Origin: an uncultured Bacteroidales bacterium
GTDB lineage: Bacteria; Bacteroidota; Bacteroidia; Bacteroidales; Muribaculaceae
Reading direction: 5' to 3'
Length of the DNA stretch: 64,000 nucleotides
NCBI GenBank assembly: GCA_949289215.1
Contig: CASENC010000018.1
Location: 1 to 64,000 of the forward strand
In this document: piece after piece, positions 53,595 to 64,000 of the stretch
Layout of the letters: every line of letters begins with the position of its first letter
How positions within the stretch are numbered: the stretch's first letter is position 1
The notes under the pieces: model-generated
What the model was told of the DNA's origin: nothing
Database searches by the model: none
What the model saw: only the letters and a program-made list of their open reading frames with translations
Position numbers and translations under genes: made by a program

Positions 53595-53637
53595 AACGCC
53601 GACTTGCCCGATGTTGAGGAATGGGGGAGTCGGCGTT
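53595..53637 (+). terminator. his attenuator hairpin
   Basis: AACGCCGACT (53595-53604) and AGTCGGCGTT (53628-53637) form a perfect 10-bp stem around a 23-nt loop. The following sequence (TCAAGTTAATT) is only moderately U-rich. Its position between the leader peptide and hisG supports attenuation. Confidence 0.75.
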
Positions 53638-53714
53638 TCAAGTTAATTGATGGCCTTCACACCTTCCGAGATGCCGGGTGGGTGCATTGTTGAACATAAA
53701 ACCGATAAAACGAA

Positions 53715-54569
53715 ATGCTTAGGATTGCTGTCCAGTCGAAAGGACGACTTTATGACGAAACTATGGAGCTTATTGCGCAGGCAGGAATAAAATTCCCGGC
53801 TGTGAAACGTACTTTGCTGGTTCCGTCCCGTAATTTCCCGGTGGAGATACTTTATTTACGCGATGACGATATTCCCGACTCGGTGGCTACAGGTACAGCC
53901 GATGTGGGTATTGTGGGGTTGAACGAGGTGCTTGAAAAAAGACAAAGGGTGAAAGTGCTGCATGAGCTTGGTTTCAGCAGGTGCCGTTTGTCGCTTGCCA
54001 TTCCTCGTGATGTCGATTATACGGGTGTCAGGTGGTTTAACGGTAAAAAGATTGCTACTTCTTATCCTGTCATATTGAAAGATTTCCTTAATCGCAACGG
54101 TATAACTGCCGACATTCACGTTATAAACGGCTCGGTGGAAATTGCTCCGGGAATAGGCCTTTCCGATGGGATTTTCGACATTGTGTCGTCGGGGGGCACT
54201 CTGGTAAGCAACAATCTCGTGGAAGTTGAGAAAATAATAGATTCGCAAGCAGTGCTGATAGGCGGTACCGGACAGTTGCCCGAAGATAAGCAAGCAGTGC
54301 TCGATGAATTGATTTTCAGGTTTAAGGCTGTAAAAGCCGCCGACAGCAAAAAATACTTGCTAATGAACGTGCCTCGCACTAAGCTCAAGGAGGTGGTTGC
54401 CTTATTGCCGGGTATGAAAAGCCCCACCGTGTTGCCTCTTGCCGATGCCGATTGGTGTTCGGTTCACACGGTGATTGAAGAGTCGCAATTTTGGGACATT
54501 ATAACTCGGCTGAAGGAAACCGGCGCCGAAGGCATACTTGTCCTTGACATAATGAAAATGGTTCCATAA
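53715..54569 (+). CDS. hisG: ATP phosphoribosyltransferase
   Basis: 284 residues, the long (HisZ-independent) form. First committed step of histidine synthesis from ATP and PRPP. Starts MLRIAVQSKGRLYDET, has the TGTADVGIVGLNEVLE loop, and the C-terminal ACT-like regulatory domain (after about residue 210) that binds histidine for feedback control. First structural gene of the hisGDCB operon. Confidence 0.97.
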   Translation: MLRIAVQSKGRLYDETMELIAQAGIKFPAVKRTLLVPSRNFPVEILYLRDDDIPDSVATGTADVGIVGLNEVLEKRQRVKVLHELGFSRCRLSLAIPRDVDYTGVRWFNGKKIATSYPVILKDFLNRNGITADIHVINGSVEIAPGIGLSDGIFDIVSSGGTLVSNNLVEVEKIIDSQAVLIGGTGQLPEDKQAVLDELIFRFKAVKAADSKKYLLMNVPRTKLKEVVALLPGMKSPTVLPLADADWCSVHTVIEESQFWDIITRLKETGAEGILVLDIMKMVP

Positions 54570-54586
54570 AAATAAATTCAGCAATA

Positions 54587-55873
54587 ATGGTCGAAGTGAT
54601 AAAATATCCGCAACGGGCCGAATGGCCGAAGTATGTGCAACGAGCTGCCGTAGCCGATACCGCAACGCGTTCAAGCGTGGCCGGTATTATTGCCGATGTG
54701 GAGAACCGCGGCGATGCGGCATTGAAGGAATTGTCGTTGAAATTTGACGGCTACAGCCCTGAAACATTAAAAGTAAGCCGCGAAGAAATCGACAACGCCT
54801 GCCGTGAAGTGGACGATAGATTGAAGAATGCCATAGAAACAGCTGCGGCTAATATAGAAAAATTCCATGCAGCCGAACTGCCGCAGTCGGTTACCGTGGA
54901 AGTGATGCCAGGAGTCAGTTGCAGCCAGCGTGCCGTGCCCATTTCACGTGTGGGGCTGTATATACCGGGCGGAAATTCGCCGTTGTTTTCAACTGTGTTG
55001 ATGCTTGCCATTCCGGCTCGTCTTGCCGGATGTCGCGAGATTGTGTTGTGCACACCGCCGCGGCGCGACGGAACGGTACATCCTGCAATATTGTATGCAG
55101 CTCATGTGGCAGGAGTAACTGATATTTTCAAAGTCGGCGGTGCGCAGGCCATAGCTGCAATGGCCGTGGGAACCGGGAGTATAAAGCCTGTGTATAAGAT
55201 TTTCGGCCCCGGCAATCGTTATGTGACCGAGGCCAAGGTGCAGGCAGCGGCACGTGGCGTGGCCATAGATATGCCTGCGGGGCCGTCGGAAGTGATGGTC
55301 GTTGCCGACGGCCGAGCCGACCCGTTGTTTGTCGCAAGCGATTTCTTGTCGCAAGCCGAGCACGGAGCGGATAGCCAATCGATATTGCTTACTTCCGATG
55401 CAGGTCTTGCCGACCGTGTAACCGCAGCCATAGACACCCTGCTCGCAGGGCTGCCAAAGCGAGAACTTGCCGAGAAGTCGCTCAGTCACAGCCATATTAT
55501 ATTATTGCATGACGATGATGAGATTATGCAATTTGCCAATTATTACGCTCCCGAGCATCTTATCATAAATCACACCGATGCCGACCGGCTTGCCACAATG
55601 GTCGAGAACGCTGGCTCGGTGTTCCTGGGGGCTTATTCACCCGAAAGTGCCGGCGATTATGCATCGGGAACCAATCACACCTTGCCCACGGGTGGCCATG
55701 CACGTTGTTACAGCGGTGTGAATATCGACAGTTACATGAAAAAAATCACTTTCCAGCGGCTTTCACGCGACGGCCTTGCATCAATAGCCCCCACAGTGAT
55801 AACCATGGCTCGCGAAGAAGGGCTTGTTGCACACAGTCTTGCAGTGGAAGTGAGGATTAACCGAAAACTTTGA
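54587..55873 (+). CDS. hisD: histidinol dehydrogenase
   Basis: 428 residues. Two-step oxidation of histidinol to histidine. Conserved segments include RVGLYIPGGNSPLFSTVLM, AGPSEVMVVADGRADP, SQAEHGADSQ and YAPEHLIINHTD, which hold the catalytic Glu and His residues. 17 nt after hisG and 7 nt before hisC. Confidence 0.97.
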   Translation: MVEVIKYPQRAEWPKYVQRAAVADTATRSSVAGIIADVENRGDAALKELSLKFDGYSPETLKVSREEIDNACREVDDRLKNAIETAAANIEKFHAAELPQSVTVEVMPGVSCSQRAVPISRVGLYIPGGNSPLFSTVLMLAIPARLAGCREIVLCTPPRRDGTVHPAILYAAHVAGVTDIFKVGGAQAIAAMAVGTGSIKPVYKIFGPGNRYVTEAKVQAAARGVAIDMPAGPSEVMVVADGRADPLFVASDFLSQAEHGADSQSILLTSDAGLADRVTAAIDTLLAGLPKRELAEKSLSHSHIILLHDDDEIMQFANYYAPEHLIINHTDADRLATMVENAGSVFLGAYSPESAGDYASGTNHTLPTGGHARCYSGVNIDSYMKKITFQRLSRDGLASIAPTVITMAREEGLVAHSLAVEVRINRKL

Positions 55874-55880
55874 AATAATT

Positions 55881-56921
55881 ATGGATTTGCAACAACTTGT
55901 GCGCCCCAATATTTGGAATTTAAAACCCTACAGTTCGGCGCGGAATGAATTTAAAGGCAATGCGCTGGTGTTTATCGATGCCAACGAAAGCCCATTTAAC
56001 GAGCCTTATAACCGTTATCCCGATCCCATGCAAACGCAACTGAAATTGCGCTTGTCGGAGTTGAAGGGGGTACAACCGCAACAAATTTTCCTCGGCGTTG
56101 GCAGTGATGAGTGCATCGACCTGGTGTATCGCATATTTTGTGAACCGGCAGCCGATAACGTTGTGGCAATTTCTCCTTCATATGGTATGTATGAAGTGTG
56201 TGCCGATATCAACAATGTGGAATACCGCACAGTGAGCCTGAATGAGAATTTTGAACTTGATGCCGACCGGTTGCTTGCCGCAACCGATGAGCATACCAAG
56301 GCCATTTGGCTGTGCTCGCCCAATAACCCCACGGGGAATGCCTTCGACCCCGATTTGCTTGCCGATGTGTGCCGCCGTTTCAGGGGAATAGTTGCCATTG
56401 ATGAAGCGTATGTCAATTTTTCGGAATGTGGCTCGATGTTGCGTCGCCTTGCCGACTTGCCCAACTTGATAGTGATGCAAACATTTTCAAAGGCTATGGC
56501 AAGTGCATCGGTAAGGCTTGGTATGGCATTTGCATCGAAAGAAATCATAGGCCTGTTCAATAAAGTCAAGTATCCTTATAACATAAATCTGCTCACACAG
56601 CGTTATGCACTCGACTTGCTCGACCGCATAGGGGATATAACCGACGAGGTGGCTCAAATAATAGCTCGCAGGCAGGTGCTGGCCGATGAGTTGAAGCAAT
56701 TGCGCTGCGTGCAACGTGTGTATCGTTCCGATGCCAATTTCCTACTTGTGCGTGTTGACAATGCCGACGGGCTGTATGAATACTTGCTTGAACGGGGGAT
56801 TGTGGTGCGAAACCGCAATCGTGTGCCAGGTTGCCGTGGCTGCCTGCGCTTTACGGTAGGAAGTACTAAAGAGAATGAATTGCTTATCAAGACACTTAAA
56901 GATTATGACAACCGACTGTAA
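55881..56921 (+). CDS. hisC: histidinol-phosphate aminotransferase
   Basis: 346 residues, a fold-type I PLP enzyme. The Schiff-base Lys is K204 in [14 protein letters not shown], with SPNNPTGN and the IDEAYVNFS region holding the Asp and Tyr that contact PLP. It transaminates imidazole acetol phosphate. It overlaps hisB by 17 nt. Confidence 0.96.
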   Translation: MDLQQLVRPNIWNLKPYSSARNEFKGNALVFIDANESPFNEPYNRYPDPMQTQLKLRLSELKGVQPQQIFLGVGSDECIDLVYRIFCEPAADNVVAISPSYGMYEVCADINNVEYRTVSLNENFELDADRLLAATDEHTKAIWLCSPNNPTGNAFDPDLLADVCRRFRGIVAIDEAYVNFSECGSMLRRLADLPNLIVMQTFSKAMASASVRLGMAFASKEIIGLFNKVKYPYNINLLTQRYALDLLDRIGDITDEVAQIIARRQVLADELKQLRCVQRVYRSDANFLLVRVDNADGLYEYLLERGIVVRNRNRVPGCRGCLRFTVGSTKENELLIKTLKDYDNRL

Positions 56922-58047
56922 AAAAACGGCACTGTTTATCGACCGTGACGGCACGCTTGTGGTGGAGCCGCCCGTTGATTATCAACTCGACAGCCTTGGC
57001 AAATTCAAGTTCATTCCGGGCGTGATTAGAAATCTCGCCTTCATTGCCGAAACATTGGATTATGAGCTGGTGATGGTGAGCAACCAGGATGGTCTGGGCA
57101 CACCGTCGTTCCCGATGGAAGATTTCCTGCCACCACAACAATTGTTGCTTGAAACGTTTGCCGGGGAAGGTGTGCGGTTTGACGACATCATTATCGACAC
57201 CTCATTCCCTCATGAAAACAAGCCTACGCGCAAACCGGGCACTGCATTGCTTGGGAAATACATGACCGGTGAATACGACCTTGCTGCATCGTATGTGATA
57301 GGCGACCGGCTTACCGATGTGATGCTTGCACGCAACCTTGGTGCCCTGGCTATATATTTTGCTCCGGCTTGTCGAGGCCGGGAAGAGGTGGACAAGGCCG
57401 GGCTTGCCGAATGCACGGCATTGATTACCGACGACTGGTGCAGTATTGCCGATTTCCTGCGCGGCGGCTCGCGCACTGCACACATGCATCGCCGCACAGC
57501 CGAAACAGATATAGAAGTAAGCGTGGATCTTGACGGCGATGGCAAGGCCGATATCGGCACGGGGCTTGGCTTTTTCGATCATATGCTTTCGCAAATAGCA
57601 CGCCATTCGGGTATCGATTTAACAATAAAGGTAAAAGGAGACTTGTGGGTTGATGAGCATCACACCATCGAAGATACTGCCATAGTGCTTGGTGCGGCAT
57701 TGAAAAAAGCCCTCGGCGACAAGCGCGGCATTGAACGTTATGGATTTGTGTTGCCTATGGACGATTGTGACTGTACGGTGGCAATCGACTTTGGCGGTCG
57801 CAGCTGGCTGCTGTGGGATGTGGAATTTAAGCGCGAACGGATAGGCGATGTTCCCACCGAGATGTTTCTCCATTTTTTCAAGAGTCTGAGCGATGCCGCA
57901 AGTACGAATTTATACATCAGTGCGCACGGCGACAATGAACATCACAAAATTGAGGGCATTTTCAAAGCCTTCGCCCGTTCCATTCGCGCAGCCTTGCGTC
58001 GCGACGTGTTCCACTATAGCCTTCCCTCCACCAAGGGGATGCTGTAG
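56905..58047 (+). CDS. hisB: bifunctional histidinol-phosphatase/imidazoleglycerol-phosphate dehydratase
   Basis: 380 residues from the ATG at 56905, inside the hisC end; an in-frame ATG at 56875 would add 10 residues. N-terminal HAD phosphatase with [14 protein letters not shown] (D11-like and D13-like Asp pair), and a C-terminal dehydratase with [30 protein letters not shown] and [11 protein letters not shown] (metal-binding His). The phosphatase zinc loop of E. coli (CxH...CxC) is not present: [12 protein letters not shown] has no Cys. hisH, hisA, hisF and hisI are not in the window. Confidence 0.95.
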   Translation: MTTDCKKTALFIDRDGTLVVEPPVDYQLDSLGKFKFIPGVIRNLAFIAETLDYELVMVSNQDGLGTPSFPMEDFLPPQQLLLETFAGEGVRFDDIIIDTSFPHENKPTRKPGTALLGKYMTGEYDLAASYVIGDRLTDVMLARNLGALAIYFAPACRGREEVDKAGLAECTALITDDWCSIADFLRGGSRTAHMHRRTAETDIEVSVDLDGDGKADIGTGLGFFDHMLSQIARHSGIDLTIKVKGDLWVDEHHTIEDTAIVLGAALKKALGDKRGIERYGFVLPMDDCDCTVAIDFGGRSWLLWDVEFKRERIGDVPTEMFLHFFKSLSDAASTNLYISAHGDNEHHKIEGIFKAFARSIRAALRRDVFHYSLPSTKGML

Positions 58048-58344
58048 CAGTTGGGTCGGTCGTGGATTTTTCGTAAATCGGTATAGGAATATACCTCTTT
58101 GAAATCAAGGGAGTTAGAAGAATTACCTCGTTTCCGGGTAATGAGTTGGCAACCGTTCCAATTGCCGAAATCTGCATCGCTTTGCTTATTAGGGTAACTC
58201 TTACGGATGCAAAAATATGAAACGAAATTGATTATCTATTTTTGCGTTCAATTTTATTCAACCAAATAATGACAAAAACGGCTGTTTTGTCGTTATTGCC
58301 TTATCAATTTCATGTCATTTGTCAATGAATTATTATAGAAAAAT
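58048..58344 (+). other. control region of the AraC gene
   Basis: About 297 bp without a gene. It has a -7 element TATTTTTG (58237-58244) and a 13-bp inverted repeat (58265-58277 with 58285-58297, one T/G mismatch, loop 7) between that promoter and the AraC start. The repeat could be an operator for the AraC protein or an RNA hairpin. Confidence 0.5.
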
Positions 58345-59193
58345 ATGCAGCAACTTCCGCAACATAGGGCTTTTACACTTTCCGAATTTGGCATACGCCT
58401 TCATAAAATCACTCCCTCGCAAGACGAAGATGCCCCAAAAGCATATACTCATCAAGATGACTATTATATCATTGGGGTAGTTGAGAAAGGGGTAGGACAT
58501 TGTGTCATAGATTTCAAAGAAATTGCCGTTACCCAAGGAGATTTGTTTCTTATTCAGCCAAAGCAAGTACATCGTTTCATCAGTTCAAAAGATGCAGTCG
58601 GATGGGTGCTTTTCGCTGACAGTAGTTTTGTCGGTTGTGAAGCGAAACGGATTTTTGACGAGTTCCGGTTGCTTGCTTCATCGGTTAAGGCAGATGAACG
58701 AAAAATGAACGAGCTGACGCAGATGGCGTTGATACTTGCAGCCCGGATAAATGATATGACGGACGTGCTGACAAAGGTAACGGTAAGAAGGCTGGCGGAA
58801 GCTTATATAAACATTGTGGCTGAATCAGTACGGGAAATCGGATTGAAACAGGTAAGGTACAGCCATCGGCATATTGAAATCGTTTTGTCGTTTTTTCATT
58901 TGTTGACCGAGCATATTGCCATCAGCCGCTCCCCGTCTTATTACGCCTCTTTGATGCACATTTCACCTGTTTACCTGAATGAAGTGGTCAAGGAAGTCAC
59001 AGGAACCAGTGCTACCTCCTATATAAGAAATGAACTGATATTGCAAGCCAAACGTTTGCTTGTCCATACGGATTATACCATAAAAGAAGTGTCCAACAAC
59101 CTTGGTATAGATGACTATGCCTATTTCTCACGCATATTTACACAAACGACAGGTATAAGCCCAAGTGCATTCAGGGCAAGAAACCTTGAATAA
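58345..59193 (+). CDS. AraC-family transcriptional regulator
   Basis: 282 residues. An N-terminal cupin-like sensing domain (about 10-110: YIIGVVEKGVGHCVIDFKEI, QPKQVHRFIS) and a C-terminal pair of helix-turn-helix motifs (about 180-282: ASLMHISPVYLNEVVKEVTGTSATSYI, KEVSNNLGIDDYAYFSRIFTQTTGISPSAFR). It probably controls the adjacent ferredoxin-membrane protein gene 72 nt downstream, and possibly itself. Confidence 0.92.
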   Translation: MQQLPQHRAFTLSEFGIRLHKITPSQDEDAPKAYTHQDDYYIIGVVEKGVGHCVIDFKEIAVTQGDLFLIQPKQVHRFISSKDAVGWVLFADSSFVGCEAKRIFDEFRLLASSVKADERKMNELTQMALILAARINDMTDVLTKVTVRRLAEAYINIVAESVREIGLKQVRYSHRHIEIVLSFFHLLTEHIAISRSPSYYASLMHISPVYLNEVVKEVTGTSATSYIRNELILQAKRLLVHTDYTIKEVSNNLGIDDYAYFSRIFTQTTGISPSAFRARNLE

Positions 59194-59265
59194 TCCAAGT
59201 ATAGCCTCGTTCTGCCCATATCCTTTTCGTGCCAAACCACTTAAATTTGCAGAAAAATAAAGGCA

Positions 59266-59916
59266 ATGAAAAGAATAACAACTGCGTATGTCGCAATGAA
59301 CCCACACTTATGCATGGCATGTTGGGAATGTGTGGAAAAATGTCCGAAACAAGTAATAGGCAAAACAGGTTTCTTTTTGCATAAACGTGTGATATTTGAG
59401 AATGCCGATGCTTGCATCGGGTGTGGCAAATGTATAAAAACCTGTCCTAACGGTGTGTTTTTAAAACTGGATAAAACCGTTTTTGACCGCAAAATAAATA
59501 GACGGACATCGTTTTGCATAGAACGGCTATTGCCGATGGCGTTTTTAGCTTCAGCCATTACCGGAATCGGTCTGCACATCGCCGGACAGGGTACAAGTCA
59601 TGAAGTATGGCATAACTGGGGAGCTGCCCATACATTAGCATCTTTCCTTTGGTTGTTGTCAACAGCAATTCATGTAAAACGTCACAGGCTTTGGTACAAA
59701 ACACTTGTATCAAAAGGAATTGCTAACCATCGCTGGATAACTATTCTTTTGTCCGTGCTTTTCCCAATAGTGACAATTACGGGTATCTGGTTAATTGCAT
59801 GTGTAAAGGGAGCACACACGTCCATCGGATTGTTGCATTACAAGCTCGGCATATTATTGTTGGTATCTTCCTTGATTCATGTCCTCTGGAAAAGCCACCA
59901 AATTTCACATTGGTAA
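59266..59916 (+). CDS. ferredoxin-like protein with DUF4405-type membrane domain
   Basis: 216 residues. Two complete 4Fe-4S motifs, CMACWECVEKCP (C16-C26) and CIGCGKCIKTCP (C50-C60), then four hydrophobic helices with paired His residues (HNWGAAHTLASFLWLLSTAIH, HRWI, HTSIGLLHYKLG) consistent with a heme-b-binding DUF4405 region. The fusion would pass electrons between a soluble donor and a membrane quinone or heme. The exact role is unknown. It is convergent with mscL, ending about 24 nt from its stop. Confidence 0.8.
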   Translation: MKRITTAYVAMNPHLCMACWECVEKCPKQVIGKTGFFLHKRVIFENADACIGCGKCIKTCPNGVFLKLDKTVFDRKINRRTSFCIERLLPMAFLASAITGIGLHIAGQGTSHEVWHNWGAAHTLASFLWLLSTAIHVKRHRLWYKTLVSKGIANHRWITILLSVLFPIVTITGIWLIACVKGAHTSIGLLHYKLGILLLVSSLIHVLWKSHQISHW

Positions 59917-59939
59917 AAAACGCCGAGATTTGCAGTGGT

Positions 59940-60380
59940 TCACTGCTTGCGCTCGCGCAGCAAGTCGCGGATTTCGGCCAGCAGCTTGGCCTCGGCACTT
60001 GGCTCGGGTGGGGCGGCCGGTTTTGCTTCTTCGGCTTTCTTGCTTTGGGTGAGGCGCGTGAATAATTTTACAAACAGGAATATGCAGAATGCAATAATAA
60101 TGAAGTCAAATGTGTTTTGAATGAATATTCCATATTGCATGGTCACCGCTTCGCGTATCACCGTGCCGTCGGCATCGGTCTTCGCAGGCGACAGCACCAG
60201 TTCGAGCGAAGTGAAGTCGATGCCGCCTATGAGCATACCCAGCAAAGGCATCACTACATTATTAACAAGCGAGGATACAATCTTCCCGAAAGCCCCGCCT
60301 ATAATCACACCCACAGCCATGTCGAGCACATTGCCGCGCATGGCAAACGCTTTGAAATCTTTTAAAAACTTCCAATTCAT
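59940..60380 (-). CDS. mscL: large-conductance mechanosensitive channel
   Basis: 146 residues. The N-terminal helix and first TM ([35 protein letters not shown]) are standard, and a second TM with [18 protein letters not shown] follows. The C-terminus has a Pro/Ala/Glu-rich linker before an amphipathic helix. It releases osmolytes under membrane tension. A -7 element TAATTTTG is at 60434-60427. Confidence 0.95.
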   Translation of the reverse strand: MNWKFLKDFKAFAMRGNVLDMAVGVIIGGAFGKIVSSLVNNVVMPLLGMLIGGIDFTSLELVLSPAKTDADGTVIREAVTMQYGIFIQNTFDFIIIAFCIFLFVKLFTRLTQSKKAEEAKPAAPPEPSAEAKLLAEIRDLLRERKQ

Positions 60381-60646
60381 AATTCATTAACTATTAGTGT
60401 CGAAACCGACCGTTAAAATTGTAAATCAAAATTAAGGAAATTTTTCCATTATTTTACTATGCTGCATGACTATTTTCCAAAAAAAAATATTACTTTTGCG
60501 GTGAATATAACAGAGGGTTGCCGCACACATCTTTCAGTGCCGCACCAAGTTTGCAGGAAGAAAGTTGAAAAAACGGCACAAATGCCCGAAAGAGTTACAG
60601 CAATAACCGTAAAAACTTGAAACGAAATATATTTTAACCAAACTAA

Positions 60647-61669
<1,023 letters not shown>

Positions 61670-61699
61670 TTAATTTAGTCAGACACTAAAGATATGAGC

Positions 61700-61735
61700 A
61701 GGTGCGCTTCTCGTTGATGAGAGGCGCACCTTTTT
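61700..61735 (+). terminator. intrinsic terminator of gapA
   Basis: GGTGCGCTTCTC pairs with GAGAGGCGCACC (one mismatch), followed by TTTTTC. Confidence 0.8.
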
Positions 61736-61813
61736 CATATTCACTCGATAAATCGCAATTTGGTTTTCTCGGGCAGGATTGCTATTTTTGTATGAATAAA
61801 AAATTCATGGTTT

Positions 61814-62515
61814 ATGGAACGGAAACGCATCATCATAGCTATCGACGGGTTTTCTTCGACGGGGAAGAGTACCATGGCAAAGGCTTTGGCCCGGCACATA
61901 GGTTATGCTTATATCGACACCGGGGCAATGTACCGAGCAGTCACTCTTTACTGCCTTGAAAACGGGCTTGTAAACGCCGACGGTTCTATTGACGAACCGA
62001 GGCTCGTCGAGCGGCTTGGCGGGATAAAAATCACATTTGGCGTGAATGCCGAAACAGGACAATCCGAGACATACCTGGATGGCCGCTGCGTGGAGCGTGA
62101 GATACGCGATATGCGTGTTTCGGCCGTGGTGAGCCAAGTGGCAAAAATCCCGGCTGTGCGCCATGCCCTCGTTGCCCAACAGCAAGCCATGGGGCGAGAA
62201 AAGGGAATAGTAATGGACGGCCGTGACATAGGTACGGTGGTGTTCCCCGAGGCCGAAATGAAAGTGTATGTGACGGCTTCGGCCGAGACTCGCGCGCGCC
62301 GACGCTATGACGAGCTTGTGGCAAAAGGCGATACCACGGTAACATATGAAGAGGTGTTGCATAACGTGACCGAGCGCGACCGCATCGACACCACTCGCTC
62401 GGAAAGCCCGTTGCGCAAGGCCGACGATGCGCATACGCTCGATAATTCACACATGACCATCGATGAGCAAAACCGATGGCTGTATGACTTATATTGCAAA
62501 ATTTCAGAAGGATAA
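61814..62515 (+). CDS. cmk: cytidylate kinase
   Basis: 233 residues. P-loop [15 protein letters not shown] (about 8-22), [26 protein letters not shown] and the late [13 protein letters not shown]. It phosphorylates CMP and dCMP. A -7 element TATTTTTG is at 61793-61800. Its TAA overlaps the ispH ATG by one base, so the two are coupled. Confidence 0.96.
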   Translation: MERKRIIIAIDGFSSTGKSTMAKALARHIGYAYIDTGAMYRAVTLYCLENGLVNADGSIDEPRLVERLGGIKITFGVNAETGQSETYLDGRCVEREIRDMRVSAVVSQVAKIPAVRHALVAQQQAMGREKGIVMDGRDIGTVVFPEAEMKVYVTASAETRARRRYDELVAKGDTTVTYEEVLHNVTERDRIDTTRSESPLRKADDAHTLDNSHMTIDEQNRWLYDLYCKISEG

Positions 62516-63381
62516 TGGCTACCATAGAAATCGACAGCGAGTCGGGCTTCTGCTTCGGGGTGGTGACTGCCATTCGCAAGGCCGAGGAGGAACTGGCTAA
62601 GTCGGGACGGCTTTATTGCCTGGGCGATATCGTACATAATTCAAATGAAGTAGAACGGCTGCAATCGAAAGGGTTGCAAACCATCACCCACGACGAGTTG
62701 CGCCGGTTGCACGATGTTACCGTACTGTTGCGGGCGCATGGCGAACCGCCTTCGACCTACCGCACCGCGGCCGATAACGGCATAACCATAGTGGATGCCA
62801 CTTGTCCGGTAGTGTTGCAATTGCAACGCCGCATCCATGCACGTTACAACGAGCTGCAATCCGACGGCTCGCATCCGCAAATCGTAATTTACGGTAAGAA
62901 AGGCCATGCCGAAGTAAACGGGCTTGTGGGACAAACCGACGGGAATGCCATAGTGGTGGAAAGTATCGACGAGCTTGACCGTGTGGACTTTTCGCGAGAT
63001 ATCTACCTTTATTCCCAAACCACCAAGTCGCTTCAGGGGTTTTCTGCTATGGTTGAAGAAATATCGCGCCGCCGTAAGGCCGGGTTTGAATATTTCGACA
63101 CCATTTGCCGCCAAGTAGCCAACCGCATACCTCGCATACGCGAATTTGCCCGTTCGCACGATCTTATCTTGTTTGTATGCGGCAGCAAGAGCAGCAATGG
63201 TAAAATTCTTTATGAAGAATGTAGGCAGGCCAATCCCGAGTCATACCAAATATCGTCGGCCGATGAAATAGACCCTTCATGGCTCTCGGGAAAAGAAAAT
63301 ATCGGAATTTGCGGTGCCACTTCCACCCCTCGTTGGCTTATGGAAGATGTGCGTCGGGTTGCATCAGGCATGGTACAATGA
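62515..63381 (+). CDS. ispH: 4-hydroxy-3-methylbut-2-enyl diphosphate reductase
   Basis: 288 residues from the ATG at 62515. Last step of the MEP isoprenoid pathway. Three Cys ligands for the 4Fe-4S cluster: C13 in SGFCFGV, the Cys in DATCPVV and that in DTICRQVAN. Also LGDIVHN and RAHGEPP (catalytic His). In Bacteroidetes it is often next to cmk, as here. Confidence 0.96.
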   Translation: MATIEIDSESGFCFGVVTAIRKAEEELAKSGRLYCLGDIVHNSNEVERLQSKGLQTITHDELRRLHDVTVLLRAHGEPPSTYRTAADNGITIVDATCPVVLQLQRRIHARYNELQSDGSHPQIVIYGKKGHAEVNGLVGQTDGNAIVVESIDELDRVDFSRDIYLYSQTTKSLQGFSAMVEEISRRRKAGFEYFDTICRQVANRIPRIREFARSHDLILFVCGSKSSNGKILYEECRQANPESYQISSADEIDPSWLSGKENIGICGATSTPRWLMEDVRRVASGMVQ

Positions 63382-63445
63382 GGCCGGTGCGATGGTATCG
63401 CCGTTTCCGGGGCATATAGTCAACTTATTTGGCAATATTAATTAA

Positions 63446-63479
63446 CAATATGGCAGTGTTTTTGCCATATTGTTTTTTT
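63446..63479 (+). terminator. intrinsic terminator of cmk-ispH
   Basis: CAATATGGCA (63446-63455) and TGCCATATTG (63463-63472) form a perfect 10-bp stem with a 7-nt loop, followed by TTTTTTT. Confidence 0.85.
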
Positions 63480-63681
63480 GTATATTGCCGAATATTTGTG
63501 TTTTTTAATATGCCTGTGGATATTTGGACTAAAAATAAGAGAAAAAAGTACAAAACAAACAGGCCATAATTACTAATTTTGCATCAAAATTTCATTGCGG
63601 CAATCTACACTCTGTAAAGAAAGAGAATTAGAACAGTAAACGCATTAAATTGTATAACAATAAAATTTAAATCAATTCATT

Positions 63682-64000
63682 ATGACGAAAAAAGAGTTGT
63701 TATTATCGCTCGTCAAGCCGTGTGCTTTCTTCGTTGCGATAACAGGATTTTTGACTTCTTGTGGATGCGGCAGCCAACAGCAAGGCGCGATGCCGACGCA
63801 GGTTGAAACTTTCACAGTCGCTCTCGACAGCATGACATTATATGAGAGCTATCCTACTACAATCAAAGGTAAGACTGATATCGAAATTCGTCCTCAAATC
63901 TCGGGTTTTATTACAAAGGTACACGTTGACGAAGGGCAAGTGGTAAGCAAAGGCCAATTGTTGTTTACTATCGACCAAGTACAATATGAGGCAGCAGTGC
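63682..64000 (+). CDS. RND efflux periplasmic adaptor, 5' part only
   Basis: The first 106 residues, cut by the window end. A lipoprotein signal (AFFVAITGFLTSCGCGS, with the lipobox Cys in LTSC) then YPTTIKGKTDIEIRPQISGFITKVHVDEGQVVSKGQLLFTID, the biotinyl-lipoyl half of the AcrA/MexA family. It would link an inner-membrane RND pump to an outer-membrane channel. A -7 element TAATTTTG lies at 63574-63581. Confidence 0.92.
   Translation, partial: MTKKELLLSLVKPCAFFVAITGFLTSCGCGSQQQGAMPTQVETFTVALDSMTLYESYPTTIKGKTDIEIRPQISGFITKVHVDEGQVVSKGQLLFTIDQVQYEAAV

Overview
The window looks like chromosomal DNA from a member of the Bacteroidales (Bacteroidota). Three things support this. Promoters fit the Bacteroidota pattern (TTTG, about 19-20 nt, then TAnnTTTG), for example at 8534-8565, 14831-14861, 24996-25026, 48616-48647 and 50627-50658. 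Type IX secretion parts are present (porQ and an LRR protein with a C-terminal sorting tail). The families are typical of the phylum (DUF4919, DUF6443-like RHS protein, DUF4435 ATPase, hisGDCB, WG repeats). A gut family such as Muribaculaceae is a guess. I see no rRNA, tRNA or CRISPR array.

Left part (1-21.8 kb), almost all on the minus strand. A truncated restriction-modification specificity segment runs off the left edge beside an AAA ATPase with a TOPRIM-like DUF4435 domain, which is a candidate defence corner. Housekeeping operons follow: relA/spoT with a PgpH-like HD phosphodiesterase and two small envelope proteins; DUF177-rpmF-fabH-era-der; a polyprenyl synthase with rnhB; a HAD phosphatase with a histidine kinase and a DUF2141 protein; and HAD-ribF-upp-trmB-mrp. 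A promoter-terminator pair without a gene lies between der and relA.

Middle (21.8-38.2 kb). A WG-repeat exported protein sits between two copies of a roughly 285-bp nested palindrome. Next come rubredoxin, an Nramp transporter, a NeuC-type epimerase, a Vsr endonuclease, rbfA with an FtsX-like permease, an orphan tyrosine recombinase, a DEAD-box helicase, the secreted LRR protein, a small membrane protein with a structured leader, and an acyl-CoA synthetase with its XRE-cupin regulator.

Accessory region (38.5-53.4 kb). A Sec-exported RHS protein has a GC-rich body that changes abruptly at about 41,340 to an AT-rich tip carrying HEGTH. Two small signal-peptide proteins follow that look like divergent copies of each other: a polymorphic-toxin-like module with candidate immunity genes. 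After it come a truncated GC-rich fragment, a hybrid sensor kinase, a sugar nucleotidyltransferase with porQ, a TonB-like protein, a RecD-like helicase, and an AT-rich AccI-like restriction-modification pair with its own promoter.

Right part (53.4-64 kb). hisGDCB is preceded by a 25-codon leader peptide rich in His and by alternative RNA hairpins, so it appears controlled by attenuation. Then come an AraC regulator with a ferredoxin/cytochrome-b-like membrane protein, mscL, a GAPDH gene, cmk-ispH, and the start of an RND efflux adaptor cut by the window edge.
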